The notes: generated by a model not told the origin, from the letters alone. Counted from the stretch's first letter, positions 37,601 through 52,600 are shown. The stretch is 64,000 nt of DNA from Amia ocellicauda (GCF_036373705.1 NC_089867.1:25105823-25169822); one strand, 5' to 3'. A program made the numbers and translations.

Positions 37601-40600
37601 GCATCTAGATTTTCTGTAAGCTTTTGATAAAGTTCCCCACAAAAGATTAACCTCAACATTAGAAGCCACAGGAGTCCAAGGCAGCGTACGTGTGTGGAGT
37701 AAGACCTGGTCAATGGGCAGAAAACAATCTTCAAAACTACTTATTGTCGAAAGTGTAGAATTTAAAACAAAGGAAGTGAATCAGATGTTCAAAATCATGA
37801 AGGGTATCGGTCACGTCAATCCAGAGGAACCTCTTCAAACCAACAATGAAACAGGGACCCAGGGACATAGACGGAAACTAGGCTTAAAGGCCTAGGCTTA
37901 AAAGCCACACAGAGAGCATCGGCAGTCTGGAACGAACTCCCCGGGCTGGCAGTCGAAGCTGACCGACTATAACGGAAAATGACGGGCACTGAATGCGGAT
38001 TATGTTCTTGAAAGGTCACTGGCAGCTGATTGACTGACTTACATTCACAAAGTCTCCTCCCTGGATCATGAAGTCCTTGATCACCCTAAACAAATAAAGA
38101 AAAACATGGTTAATCAGACACTCAACACACAAACATGTGAACATAAAACGAACACAGAAAGACTTGCATTGCCCTCATTTCTCACAAGTTTGACAGCTAG
38201 GCCTGGTCTGGTCTACCTGCAGCTGAGAAACTGGACCCATTGTTGTGCTCAACTGATAATATTTACCTTTTCTCACGGTGATTCGTATCGTTTCACCACA
38301 ACCCCAAGACAAGGCTGTGGGAATCTGTACGATCTCTGCCGCCGCTGGCAAAGGCTGCCTGTGTGAAGGCTGCATGCGCGGTCACAGGGGTGTAAAGTAG
38401 CGAAGTACAAATACTAATTTACTGTACTTAAGTACGTTTTTCGTGTATTTGTACTCTACTTAAGTATTTATTATTTGTGCCTACTTTTACTTTTACAACC
38501 ACAATTTTCACAACTACAATTATAAATAAAATAATTTACTTTTAAAGGTAGGATTTACTTGTTTTGGGGTATTTTAAAAGAGCCTACACTCTCGCTAATT
38601 TTGTTAATTTCTCCGATCTCAGCAATCTCATAAAATTAACCAGAATTGCAATCTTCTGATGCGCTTGTCCTGCTTCACAAATTAATATTTCACGCAGGCA
38701 CTGTTAAACAGATTCAAAGTTTTCTGTGGTGTTTGCAGCCCGAAGATGACACCAAAAACTGCAGAAAGTTGCACTCGCCAGCTGGAACAGACATTTACAG
38801 ATCTGTGCCTGAATAACATTTGTTTTTGTTAGACATGGTTTTCTTCAAGATAAAATGGAGAAACCATAAAAGAGCCTAAATTGTTTGAAAACATGTTGGA
38901 TTAAAACAATTCAATCTTGTGTGCCTCCTTTAGAAAGCTCATACACAAACACATGCACATTCACTTTATTGCTAAAATCACAATATTTACTTTTTCTTTT
39001 GGTATAAGTACTGTTTGAACGGGAGACTTTTTACATTTACTGGAGTAAGTTTTTGATACAGTATTTTTACTTTTACTCAAGTGTAACTTCCAAACACTTA
39101 ACACCACTGCGCAGTTACTTAGTTATCTATCAAATCAGACAGTCACACATCTGAGAACATGACAGTTGCCAGCACCTTGTATGGAGCGGTGTGGGTGATA
39201 AAACTGCTAATCTAATGTAATTGGAATTAAACACAGCATGGCTCTGGCAGTCCGCTAATACCCCTGCGCCACGACGCCTTGTGCCACTGACTGTCGTATC
39301 TGTCGCCAGTATCGGAGGCGTTCCTCAGAGTGAAAAGCACATTGAACAAAGCCAGGTTGTCTGTACAGAAACGAACGAATTTAAACAAAAGCAAAAAAAA
39401 TCTGTCAAAAGAAAACATACGTTGTCTTCTCTATTTATCTTTAACTCGTGTGTGTGTGGGGGGGGGGGCGCATGCAAGGCCCTTTTGGTAGAAAATGTAA
39501 TGTTTTTTGTATTTACTTTTGCTTGCTTCAGGAAAGCAGCATCTATAGAAGACTCTTGGCAGGAACAGCGGCCCGGGCAGCAAGGGTATTTGTAATGAAT
39601 CTGCACAGACTCACACAGACAGGTTTGTGTAACCTGTGAGTCCCCAGGATACGGGAGTCTGCCAATAAATGATTAATAATAATAGTGTGCTTACCTATGG
39701 AAGGTGCTGCCTTTGTATCCTATAGGCACACCGTCCTTCCTGTGAAATGAAACCAAACGGGAGCGATCAGACCACTGATTATAACATTGCGAACACTGGA
39801 GAGATTACACACATCACTCTACTGTATTATTATTCTGCAGCCCAAATCACTCCTATATAAAGTCTTAATGAAAGCCTACTGACATTCTGGGTTTCCCAAG
39901 ATTGCTGGCTCATATGATCAGGTGTTAGCCCGGCAGGAATAAGGAAAAACAAACTAACAAACCAGATGGTAGCAGAACTTGTGAATGTCAGATTGTCTGA
40001 GGTTTTGATTTAATTTAGTGTCAGTTCCTTATTGGTATTTCCCTTAAAATGACTTCCTAGGCAGCTGCTCAGTATGATTTAAAATGTTCAATTAAACTAT
40101 TTGCTGTAGTTTTACTCCTCTCAGAAGACCCCTCTCGCTAGCACCTTCCCTTTAGACTTCAGTTCCCATCACACTCGCCATTCATGTGGGTTATAATCCT
40201 TCCTTGCATTTCTTGTTGCTTCATATGGTGCTACATTTTACTTGACTGTTTAATTTAGACTCTACATGGGGTCTGTTTTAAAAGGCATCACTGTCAGTTG
40301 ATAGTCTGATTAATAACAATAATAGTGCTAGATAATTCATTCATCTATATATTGTTATAGAAATCCTGTGGACAGTGTGGGCTTCCTCTGCTGAGCACGG
40401 GCAGGGTGGTCCGCTTCCCCGACAAGGGCGGGCCGGCACTCTAGCTCACCTGAACTCCCCGGTACAGAACTGCCTGAAAGACAGGAAAAGGAAAAAAAAA
40501 ATCAAACACACACACGTTATCGTCTATAAAGAGCAGTTTGAATCCTGCAGAATGATTGTTTTCCCGTTCGATTTGTTGGCAACAAACAGCAGCAGAAACA

Positions 40601-43600
40601 ACTGAAGGAGACTAGAGGGGAATATAAATAAATTACAGCAGGGTAGGGTAGATGGCCTATCGTTTGGACGAGGCACACATTTACCATATCTATATATCTA
40701 TACTGTGTATATTGTGTGTACTATATTACTCACGGCCAGTGTTACAGCTATGAAGTACACATCTGTTTAATCACACAGCCTGTTCTCATTCAGAGGTCTG
40801 TACTGCGATCTAGTTCCACACTCGGCACACAATGCATCCTTATTTGAAGTGCTGGTCAGTCAGAGGCCAGTAATCCTCCCTAATGGGCATTAGAGAGTCG
40901 GGTAAACCATTTCAAACCGCCCATCTTTACCTATAATCCCCTTTCTTGTCTTTTTGTGAAGTGTACTTTGTGTGACTCTCGGTCAGTCCTCAGGCTTACA
41001 CTGTTATTCCCCTCCCCGATTAGCAGAGCTCAGACCAGAGTACCCCCTGCCCTGCTGGTTTGAGGTCTTAATTGCTTAATTAAATCCTTAAATTGACCAA
41101 ACAAAACAATATACAATTCAATTAAGTAATTAAGACCTAGGCTGAAACAAAAAACAGCAGGGCAGGGGGTACTCCAGGATCGGTTTGAAAACCCCTGCTC
41201 TAGAGACTGAGCCGGGCCATTCCCGGACACGGATCATGTTGACCCACTGAGGAGTGACTCATGATACAGACAGATAGGTTATCGATACTAAAAGCCTCCT
41301 GTCCCCGCCTACCTAAAATCACACCCTGGAGTCGGCTGCTGCCTCTATTCACTGTCAAAACAGATTTCAGCCAATGCACTTGATCCGGATCTGTACCATC
41401 TCCCCGAGAGATCGATTGATCACCGAGCGTTTACACTGCCATTTCTGATCCTGATCCAATGCAATGCACTTGATCCGGGTCAGAAATCGCTGTGTAAAAG
41501 CGCCTAGTAACTCCATCAGTGAAATACTTCTCGGTGTGCTTTTTCCCTTTTGTTTGCTACACATAAAAATCCAATCCAATTGCAATTCCAATCCCCGTCA
41601 CAGAGATGCCTGAAAAACCTGCATTGCAGGCCATCTCTCCTGAGGCAGATATTCAGGTTTGCCAGTGTAGATCTCCGAGCAGGAGCTGCCAATAAGATCT
41701 CCCTTCCAGCTCACACATGGCCCTAGTCACAATGTTATTAATGCTCGTGTTCGTGTTCGTGCTCGTGTTCGTGCCACGTGACTGAATAGCTGAAGCTCTG
41801 CACTGATGGCTGTAGAAATACACTCCGCAGGGCTTTCTGTCACTGTGTGCATCAGATGCCCATGGGGACGTCTCTAGAGAGAGTTGTGCAGAAGATGTTG
41901 AGCTGCGGGTCACGTCCCTACAGCGGCCCAGGGCAGGGATGTGACTCGACCGATTCTGCCGAAATCCTACCTGAAATTCTCAGCCGTTTTTGGGACAACA
42001 TCGGCGAAGAGCTCGATCTTCATCCTGCCCACCTCCTGCGAGGACAAAAGCACAGGCAAATCATTAATCAGGAAACCTGTATCTGAGAACACCTGCAGAC
42101 ACTACACATCTTGGATCAGAACTTTTACCGATCTGCCACTATTGGCTCTCTAAACCCATGAAGGCTATAGTTGGAGAAGTTTGGTCATCAGGGCGCCTGG
42201 TTTATTTGAAAGTCTATATCTGACCCATGGGGCACACGTTTCCCTGGATGATGATGGCGAGCTGCTGAGCGCTACCCTTCTGTCATAATATCAGTTGTTT
42301 CTTCTTATCACACTTTCAGAGTCTGTTGACAAATGAAGTTCTATAAAGCCAGCTTTACATTCCCACAAAGTACACATCCCTACCTACTTTGTAAATGTTC
42401 CCAGTGTTTATTTTTATTTTTGAAATTGCCATCATGAATGTAAACACAACTCGAGGTCTGTTGTAGTTTGGTGGTGTGTGTGCAGTAGCCGCACTGTCTA
42501 AATGTTTTAAATGTCTAAATGTTTTGTTCCACAAAAAAAAAAAGTCTGGAATTCTCAGCCACGCAGTGTCACCCACTGTAACCCCCAGGGGAGGGCCTGT
42601 GGTGTGCTTGTATTTCTTTACATTTCTTTAACTTTAACTTTCTTTAACAGGGATTGCTGAGGAACTGGAAATGCAGCAAAACGGGTTTTCCTTGAGTAAC
42701 CAATAAAAAGCAAACATGTTCAGAGAGCGTTCCAGTTTTAGTTTGTAGACAGCAGGAGTTCTTAGGTGTAGCTTGTGTTTGAATGTTTTTTATATTTTAT
42801 TGTCCTTAACAGTAACAGTGCAGTAATGTAAATAAGTGATTTAAATGGCCAAACTTAAGTGTGCATGTGCATACAGGCAGACAGAATCAGCTTGCACTAC
42901 TAAATCAAGTAATCAAGATGCAGTGGTTAATCTTCTGTGATTTATTAATCCATTGGCATTAACATTAATTCCATACTCAATAGGATGTGACCAGAGACAT
43001 TGTGGTGATGAAATCTGACATCTTAAAGGGGAAACAACACGGTTAAATACAAAATACATACAGAAATATACATTATACGCCGATCAGCGTTTCCCATTTG
43101 GGGGCCCCAGGCAATTGCCTGGGATGCCTACCCCCTTGCGATGCCCCTGCCGATCAGCCATAACACTATGAGCACTGACAGGTGAAGTGAATAACACTGA
43201 TCATCTCGTTATCATGGCACATGTCAGTGGGTGGGATATATTAGGCAGCAAGTGAACATTTTGTCCTCAAAGTTGGTAATAGAAGCAGGAAAAAATGGAC
43301 AAACGTAAGGATCTGAGCGACTTTGACAAGGGCCAAATTGTGATGGCTAGACGACTGGGTCAGAGCATCTCCAAAACTGCAGCTCTTGTGGGGTGTTCCC
43401 GGTCTGCAGTGGTCAGTACCTATCAAAAGTGTCCAAGGAAGGAAAAGCGGTGAACCGGCGACCGGGTCATGGGTGGCCAAGGCTCACTGATGCACGTGGG
43501 GAGCGAAGGCTGGCCCGTGTGGTCTGATCCAACAGACGACCTACTGTGGATCAAATTGCTGAAAAAGTGAACGCTGGTTCTGATAGAAAGGTGTCAGAAC

Positions 43601-46600
43601 ACACAGTGCATCGCAGTTTGATGCGTATGGGGCTGCGTAGCCGCAGACCAGTCAGGGTGCCCATGCTGACCCCTGTCCACTGCTGAAAGCGCCTACAATG
43701 GGCACGTGAGCATCAGAACTGGACCACGGAGCAATGGAAGAAGGTGGCCTGGTCTGATGAATCACGAGTTCAAGGTGTTGACTTGGCCTCCAAATTCCCC
43801 AGATCTCAATCCAACAGAGCATTTGTGGGATGTGCTGGACAAACAAGTCCGATCCATGGAGGCCCCACCTCGCAACTTACAGGACTTAAAGGATCTGCTG
43901 CTAACGTCTTGGTGCCAGATACCACAGCACACCTTCAGAGGTCTAGTGGAGTCCATGCCTCGACGGGTCAGGGCTGTTTTGGTGACAAAACGGTGACCTA
44001 CACAATATTAGACAGGTAGTCATAATGTTATGGCTGATCAGTGTATTTCATATGTACTAAAAACAAGTACAAAACATAGTGAAGGCTTAGTTATCAATAT
44101 TACATCGAGGGCTGGTTCCTCTGACCCAAATTAGCACTAGTCTTTTAGTTATTTAGTCTATGTTATTTTAGTCCAATGCTAATCAGGATATATACGACTT
44201 AAATCGTATTAATAACAGCTAATAAATAAAGAAGAACAAGACAAATGTGTAATAACCTTTCAGGGCCACAGCAAGTTTTGATCTGTATAATGAATTAAAT
44301 AAATAAATAGTTGATGTATTTATTACTGTGCAATGGGACTCAATTTGGCAAAGGTGTAAATACTGCCCGATTCAAATGTTAATGTTTTTCCATTGAAAGG
44401 CTACTTTAAAATCCAATCCCGTCTCAATGTGTCCGGGTGATCACGGCCCATACAGTCACACTGCCACTGAATTATAATCCAAGTTGCTGTGGGGAAGACA
44501 AGGCCTGTGGTTTTGTAGATGTAGTCTTCTCTGCTCTGTTAAGTGTTGAAACGTCACATCCTGAGACACCAAAGTGCTCTCCATTGGGGCGTTTATAGCA
44601 GCCATGATTGTGATAAAGGTGACACTTTTAAGGGTCAGAAGTTATTAAAATGATCGAACTGCACAGGAAAATCACAGATGCTTTCCTTAGTCACTCCTAC
44701 CAACACACAAGCCCATGTAAACCAGTGTTTCTGAAAATGTTTGGGCCCACAGACGACTCAGCTGCCAACATTTCCATGGACCACCCAGCCCCCACCCCTG
44801 GTAACAAAACGCATTCGCTCATCTTTAAATACCAGTAATACTAAATGACTCACTCATATTTCTAACAGAGTGTAACAGCAAACGGGTTACTTCAGCCAGT
44901 AAGAAATTAAATAGTTAAAACAGAAAATGTGGCATTTATTTAAAATCAGGGTAGTTTGTCTAAATTCATTATTAAATTGAATATCATAAGTACAATAGCG
45001 ATCCATCTCCAAAACAAAAAGGTATAAACATTGTCATTATTTCTGGATTGCATTAGCCCACGGGCCACCTGGAGGTCCGGCTTGGACCAGTGCTGGATTG
45101 AGGACCACACATCGAGAATCACTGATTTAAACCAATCATTTTAGAGACTGTGCTCGTTCCCCTTTAAGTCAAGACATAATGGATTATTTTAACCACTGAT
45201 CCAGTAAGCCTGGAGGAAACAGTGAACTGGGTGCTTTCTCTAGATTGGTTCAACGGCGATTTACAGTTTTTGAATTATATTTATTTGATAGTTATATTCA
45301 GGTAAAAATCAAAGACCCCTTTAAAACAATGTCTTAATGAGGTAATGGAATACATTTTGGTTAGGCAAATTTACAGTTTGCAATCCACAAAACACAGTAC
45401 ACTGATCTGCTCTCTATAGGGGTAATAACTAATGAGAAAAACTGTGAAAGTTTAACCGATGCTTGTGCTCCAGCAGAGCTGCCGCCGCCTGCGGACTCCC
45501 TGTGCAAGATAAACATGCACACAGATCCAGGCCATTTGCTGTTCAACCCTACAGTTTCTCTTTCCCAGCACCATAAACTAATATGAATTAGATCCTGCCT
45601 CGGTATTTAGTCCTTATCTGGGGGTGACCTAGCAACTTGGAAGATCTAAAATGACAACTGCCAAAGACACACGCTTTACATGTACAAACCGCATTGAAAT
45701 TAAGTGCCTTTTAAAATAACAAGCATCGCAGGAACCCGGAAGAGAACCATTGTAAACAAAAAAACAAACTCCCCCTGGGTCTGTCAATACTTTCTGTGGT
45801 TGAAACTTCAGGATACCACGAGATTTATTTCCAGTTACTTCACACTGCTTTCCATGCCAGGAATTGAAAGAGGTACGAGAGCAAATCAAGGTAAACACTT
45901 CCTCCTGGCTTCCATTCCATGACAATAGGGGTTGGGTGTACCTTCCCTCAGGCTCCTACTTCTGATTGCTCTCCAGTCCCTCAAAGATTAACTTTGCATA
46001 CTCTGCCAGACTTAGTGACAGTTGCACTACTGAGAAAATATATTCTTTCTTCTGACAGCTGTAAGTAAATCCATCAACAGCACGGCCCTCCCTGCTATTG
46101 TAAACGAGGACTTGCATCTCTGCCCTGGAGAAAGCAGGGAAGTTGTGTGTTTGAGAGTTTAGAATCAGGGCAGAACAGAAGGGAATTGTAAATTTTACAA
46201 AAGGATTTACAAAGTGCTTTGCAGAGTTTGGCTACAAGGGTGAGATAGGAAATACGCGGTACACGACCGTAGTGCCAGGAATCCAACTGCATTAGTGCGG
46301 ACATTTGTGCATGTCTGTGGGAAAACCTCAAAGACTCCCCCCCGCGGCGCACTGTGATTGAGCGTGCTGTGCCCCTGGAAATGAACAGTGTAAGCCTGAA
46401 GCTGCACCAGCTACAAAGCAGTGTGGAGGGGGCTGGGCCAGGCAGCCTCGCCAATGAAAAGCCCCACTTGTCCTCTAAGGGTCAGGGCTCCAAGGCCGTG
46501 CGAGGGACATCCAATCATTTTGTCTAAGCAACTCCAATGCACGAATCTCAGATCTCAAGTAACAGCGTCTGCCGTCCTCAGAAAAGCAAGGGATGTGGTT

Positions 46601-49600
46601 TGGTCCAGGATAACAGGAGGCAGCTCTGATCACAGGCCCGGGAACACACCTGCGGAGGGACGTCCAGCAAAGGACAGCAGAAGACAGGTAAAGGTTTCCT
46701 CTTAATGGCTAGGAGCATCGGAGATCGGTAGTAAAAGGGCCATTGGTTTCTTCGGTGCGTCCAGTAGGGAGAGTAGATATAAATATCTTTGGGAGATCGT
46801 TTGTAAGAGATGGCCGCTTCAAACAGGAGAGGGCTTTACCTCTCGTCTCGGTCAAGGCACTGTGTTTTTGTGTAACGTGAACAGTATGCTGGGAAGGGCA
46901 GTGTTCAAAATGTCAGGAGTCAAATCTGGAGTCAAGAGCCTTTAATTATATTGTGCATTGCTTGTGTTAGGATTAGTGTCTGATGAAACAGCCACGCAGA
47001 GTCAAGATAGGTAACCCAGCATGGAGGATAAAGGATAAATCGAACAGAAGGACAGTGCTATTTAACATTGATCAAAGAGGAAAGAAACACAACTAAAGAT
47101 CTTCAGCTGAGCAATCTGTGCCGTGTTTAAGATTGGAGAACAATTGCACTAATTTTATGCTTGCATGTTTTGTTAAACATATTCAGGCAGCTGGTTTGAA
47201 GTATAATATCCACTTTGTTCTCTGATCTTATGTTGAGAAAGAATGTAATACTGTACAATCAAAACAATAGGCATCAGACGGGCAACTGAGGAAAATACTA
47301 AACAATTTACACACTGTACCGACACAGCCTCCCCACATGAGGACCAGCTTCAGAGGCAGCCGAGACACACTGTGAGCTCTTTGTCTTTCAAATGAAAGAA
47401 TAAATTGTGCATGACAGTAGCCACCTACAAAAACACAGAAAACTGCATTTAAGGATATGAATTTTTTACCACTTAAAAGGGAATAGGATTGGTTATTGAA
47501 TTTCAAAAAATTTTATAAAAAAAAAACACCAAACCCAATTTGTCCATAAGAATCTCTAAATGGATACACAGAGAATCTCGGCTGATTTCTTTGAAGCTAG
47601 CACTGTTAATCATGCTGATAATTTAGCTCAATTACAAAAGCAGTGCAGGGATCCTGTTTGCAGAACAGGATGCTGCAGACACAAGACCCAGGCTAGATGC
47701 AGAGAAATAAAGTGGCTGTACAAGACACCAAGCACAAAAGAGAGCATGCATGAACTAACACCTTAGCCTTATGCATCCACCAGTGACCAGATGCAGACAG
47801 TCATGCAGTGGAAAAGTGTTTTTGTGCATGGTAGCATTCAATTTAAAGCAGCCAGGGTCTATTCCGACAACATACTTGGACACATGCGTCGTGTGGCCCG
47901 TGTTGTGCAAACATAGGATTGCCAGGGAGGCACTGGATACAGGACTATTTGCACACAGACTGTAAACACAAGCACTGCCACCCAGGGATTAAAGGGGTAC
48001 AGAAGACAACTCTTTAAGATAATAAACCACTCCATGACAGCCAGAGACTGAGAAGAGCTGACAGATAATAATAATAAATCCTATTTCTTAGCAGACGCCC
48101 TTATTCAGAGGGCTCAAATGCTCAAATATAAGAGCAATACACAGTGCAATAATGCAGTGCAGTTCAAGGCATAATGCAATTTACACAAGTGTATAGGAGA
48201 TATATAGTAAACAATATATAAAGAATATATACACCAATCAGCCATAAAATGACAGCTGACAGTGAATAACACTCATAATCTCGTTATCATGGCACCTGTC
48301 AGTGGGTGGGATATATTAGGCAGCAAGTGAACATTTTGTCCTCAAAGTTGATGTGTTAGAAGCAGGAAAAATGGACAAGCGTAAGGATCTGAGTGACTTT
48401 GACAAGGACCACATTGTGATGGCTAGACGACTAGGTCAGAGCATCTCCAAAACTGCAGCACTTGTGGGGTGTTCCCGGTCTGCAGTGGTCAGTACCTATC
48501 AAAAGTGTCCAAGGAAGGAAAAGCGGTGAACCGGTGACAGGGTCATGGGGGGCCAAGGCTCATTGATGCACGTGGGGAGCAAAGGCTGGCCCGTGTGGTC
48601 CGATCCAACAGACGAGCTACTGTAGCTCAAATTGCTGAAAAAGTGAATGCTGGTTCTGATAGAAAGGTGTCAGAACACACAGTGCATCGCAGTTTGTTGC
48701 GTATGGGGCTGCGTAGCCGCAGACCAGTCAGGGTGCCCATGCTGACCCCTGTCCACTGCCGAAAGCGCCTACAATGGGCACGTGAGCATCAGAACTGGAC
48801 CACGGAGCAATGGAAGAAGGTGGTCTGGTCTGATGAATCACGTTTTCTTTTACATCACGTGGATGGAATGGTTTGAGGAACACAACAACAAGTTCAAGGT
48901 GTTGACTTGGCCTCCAAATTCCCCAGATCTCAATCCAATCGAGCATCTGTGGGATGTGCTGGACAAACAAGTCCGTTCCATGGAGGCCCCACCTCGCAAC
49001 TTACAGGACTTAAAGGATCTGCTGCTAACGTCTTGGTGCCAGATACCACAGCACACCTTCAGAGGTCTAGTGGAGTCCATGCCTCGACGGGTCAGGGCTG
49101 TTTTGACTGCAAAAGGGGGACCTACACAATATTAGGCAGGTGGTCAGAATGTTATGGCTGATCGGTGTATAAAAGATTGTAAAAGCTAATAAGTGCAGAT
49201 ATTAAAGTTAAGAGCTAAGGGAAAGGGGGGAAGGGGAAATCAGAGTTGGGGTTGATTCCATTAATTCAGCTCCAATGCAATTCGCGCTCTCATCCAATTC
49301 CTTCAGTTCAGATAGAAGTGCAATTCCAGGGATGGGGTAAATCCCACCAGTTCAACTCCAATTCCATCCCCTCTGTACATTCACTTCTTCAATTAAATTC
49401 CTCCAATTCCCATTCCATCCCTTAGTTAAATAAAAAAAAGTTGCTGCTCCTTTGCAGAATTCAAATGGAACTGACAATTCCAGACCCTTATAAATGCCAA
49501 TTCCAATTCCATTCATACTCAGAATTATTGTGATGCGTCTCAATTCCAGTTCATAATCCATTCCACACTCAGACCTGTGAAATTTAATTCAATTCAGAAT

Positions 49601-52600
49601 TGACCCCAACTCATGTATTGTTCATTTATATTGTATGTAGATGATATTGTCCCCCTGGATAAGGGCATCTGCTAAGAACTGTAGCCTAACAGTAGCCTTA
49701 GCTGATGCTTTTATCTAAAGCCACTTACAATGGTTGGCCATTCTGACAGCTGGGTTTCACAAGAGCAATCTGGATGATCTACCTCAAGGGTACAACAGTG
49801 GTGTTTACCTGCGGACACCCAGCCCTTGGCACCGCTGCCATGCCGGTATCACTTCCTCACACGTGGTGCTGTCGTGTCCGAACACATCCTGCAGCACCAG
49901 CTGTCAGTTCCTTTCTCTCACTTGCAACGCTATCACTTAAGTGGAAAAACCAGTTCATTCGCCACCTGAATCACACAATCCTCAATAGGTCTGCAAACCA
50001 CCACCCCCAATTACTCTGTTACGCCTTGCATACCTGGCTATTCATCTCAGTTTTATTCAGTCAATTGGGTCACGACGCATTAGACAAAGTCTTACAGAAT
50101 TCATGCAATTCAACAACGTACAATTAAAACACTACAGTTGGGAACTTCCTTCTCAGAACTGCGATCCTGCTGGTTCCACCCGGTGCACAGACATCGGACA
50201 GCCTTCGACTGGCTCACTAAGAGCAGGGGGTCTCACCTGTTTCACTGCACCTTAGGGGATTGAAAAAGCAAGGCCTAAAAAGAACCGCCCACTTAAACTA
50301 AAGTTTCTGCTTTCCTTTGTTGCAGTAGGAGCTCGATTCAATTCAATTTAATTCAAAAGTCTTCATGGCATACATCAGGATTGCGAAGGCATTGATATAC
50401 AGGTCCAGGCTGACTATAAATAATACATACCATAATTATACACTGGAGACTTAAACAGATGTTGACAGCTGGGCTCAAATTCACGAGCGGTGGTTGGCAG
50501 GGGAGGCTTAATTAAGTTTCCATACTATACATTCATTTGCATTCACTACCGCTGGTTTTGAGGGGAAGGTTAATGCCGTCCTCTGCTTCAGAAACACGAT
50601 GAGTGAGTGAGCTGCCCAGTAATGTTGTATTTTTCTGTTTTATATAACATAATAACTGGTCAGATTCGCCTTCATTCCGTAGACCAGGGGACCGCAATGG
50701 GCATGACATCCCCATCGAGGGAACTCGACTCTGGGCAACGTCATCACTAAGGCACGCAATATAAACATTTTAGAACATGTTACAATTTTTTAAATAAAGG
50801 TTATTACTAAGCACAATATATACAATATATATATATAATATTATATATTGTGGAGTCGTGGGGGAGGGGGAATGCTCTATAGTTTTAAATCGATGTTACA
50901 TTTCCAAGATCTGTGACATCTGTACTGGTGCCATGCAGTGGTGTGTGGTATGTGTTCAGCAGTGGTCAGTTATGAAAGCATAACACTTCTACACAGTCAC
51001 ACTTGTGTTCTTTTCTGTGAAAGTTTTATAGTTTTAACTGCAGCTGGTGTTTTGTCAACTTGTATTAAGTTTGGCTGTTGTGTTCTTGGTCTGATTATTA
51101 AATAAGTTTGCACATTTTATATGATTGCTAGTATGAGTTTAATATCAGTAAAAATGCATTATTCTCTGGAGTTCTCTGGAGAAAATGGGCTCTACACTTT
51201 CTAATTGGCTACCAAATTTGAAAATCTAGGAGCCAAAAGCAGCTCTGAGCCCTGGACAGACATATTTACATTGCTTATTTTTAGATGTGAACTAAGTGTT
51301 TTTTGCACAATGTACACAGTGTCCTGGATGTGGATTGCTCAGTCTGGCTGTTGGTTTGTTTGCTCAAGCTCGATGTGTGTTTGCCAAACTGTTAAGTGTG
51401 CAGCTATGGTCACTGAAACACCCAAAACCACTGAGGAGCTACACACCCATCAATAACTGAACACAGTTCCCAGCACACCTTGCAAAGAGGTGCCTTATGC
51501 CTCAGGTGGGCGTCGTTACATGCTCTGGAGGGGGCCATCCTGACGCCATACCTCCCAGTCCCTTGTGTTTTTAAACAGGAGCATCGGAGCCGAGGGTCAT
51601 CATTCATTTATTGCCGTTTCCTGCTAGCTTTATCACAACACAGGGTACTATCCCCTGAGCAGGAATATTTTGGAGCCCCCCCCCAAAAACAGTCAGTTTT
51701 TGGGACTGGAAACTCTCCTATTATAGAAGGACAGAATCAACAAGTTTTTAAAATAAAAAATAAACTACAAACTTTCTACAACTCTTGAGAAATGTGTTCA
51801 ATTTTATTTGCTACAATGTGTTGCATGTATCGTGTTTAGTAGTAGATAAATTAATGGGCCGAGGTGTGGGGGCTGAGGAAGCGTATTTACCCGATTGGGA
51901 GTTGTGGCCTCAATGTGTGAGACTTGAGAGCTAGGTTTACCGCACTCTATTTTCAGATATATATTTTTATACAAAGGTTGTGTTGTGGAGACAGCCACTC
52001 TGCACAATCCTCTCTATTTTTTAATGTTTTGTTCAGTTACTTTTGAAAACAACAACTTATTTTTGAGCAGCTGTGCGTTTTATATTTAACGATGGCTAAA
52101 TAAAAAGTTGTCCTGTGGGTTGGCGGATCAGAGAAGCAGTTAGACGGCTCGCTGGGACACAGTGGGAGGCTACAGCTCTCCTGGACAGGTGTATGTTACC
52201 CGAGATCGGCCTATTGTAGATGGCTTGGTGACTGTTGAGCAGAATTGCCTCAGCAAAGAAAAACAAGCTCATCGTGTGCAGCACTGCACCTGTCCCCCTG
52301 CGGGCGGCCGCGCCTCTGTCAGCCAGGCCAATGGCAGGGCGGAGGGTGTGTCTGAGCTCCGCTCCTGGGAGCTCCCCAGGCAAGAAAAGAGCAGGCGGTG
52401 TGCACAAGGCAGAGCAGAGTGTGTAGTGCAGTCCACTGGCTCCTCACTGACAGCAACACAACCACAGCATGCAGCTCGCCTTCGCCACAGTGGTCTAAAG
52501 AAGAGATCCTCCTGGAGACGGGCTGTGCTTGGCCACGAAGAGAGGATATTACACATTTCTGAACAAGGTCTGTATAATCTTATGCAAGGGGAAAACGGTT

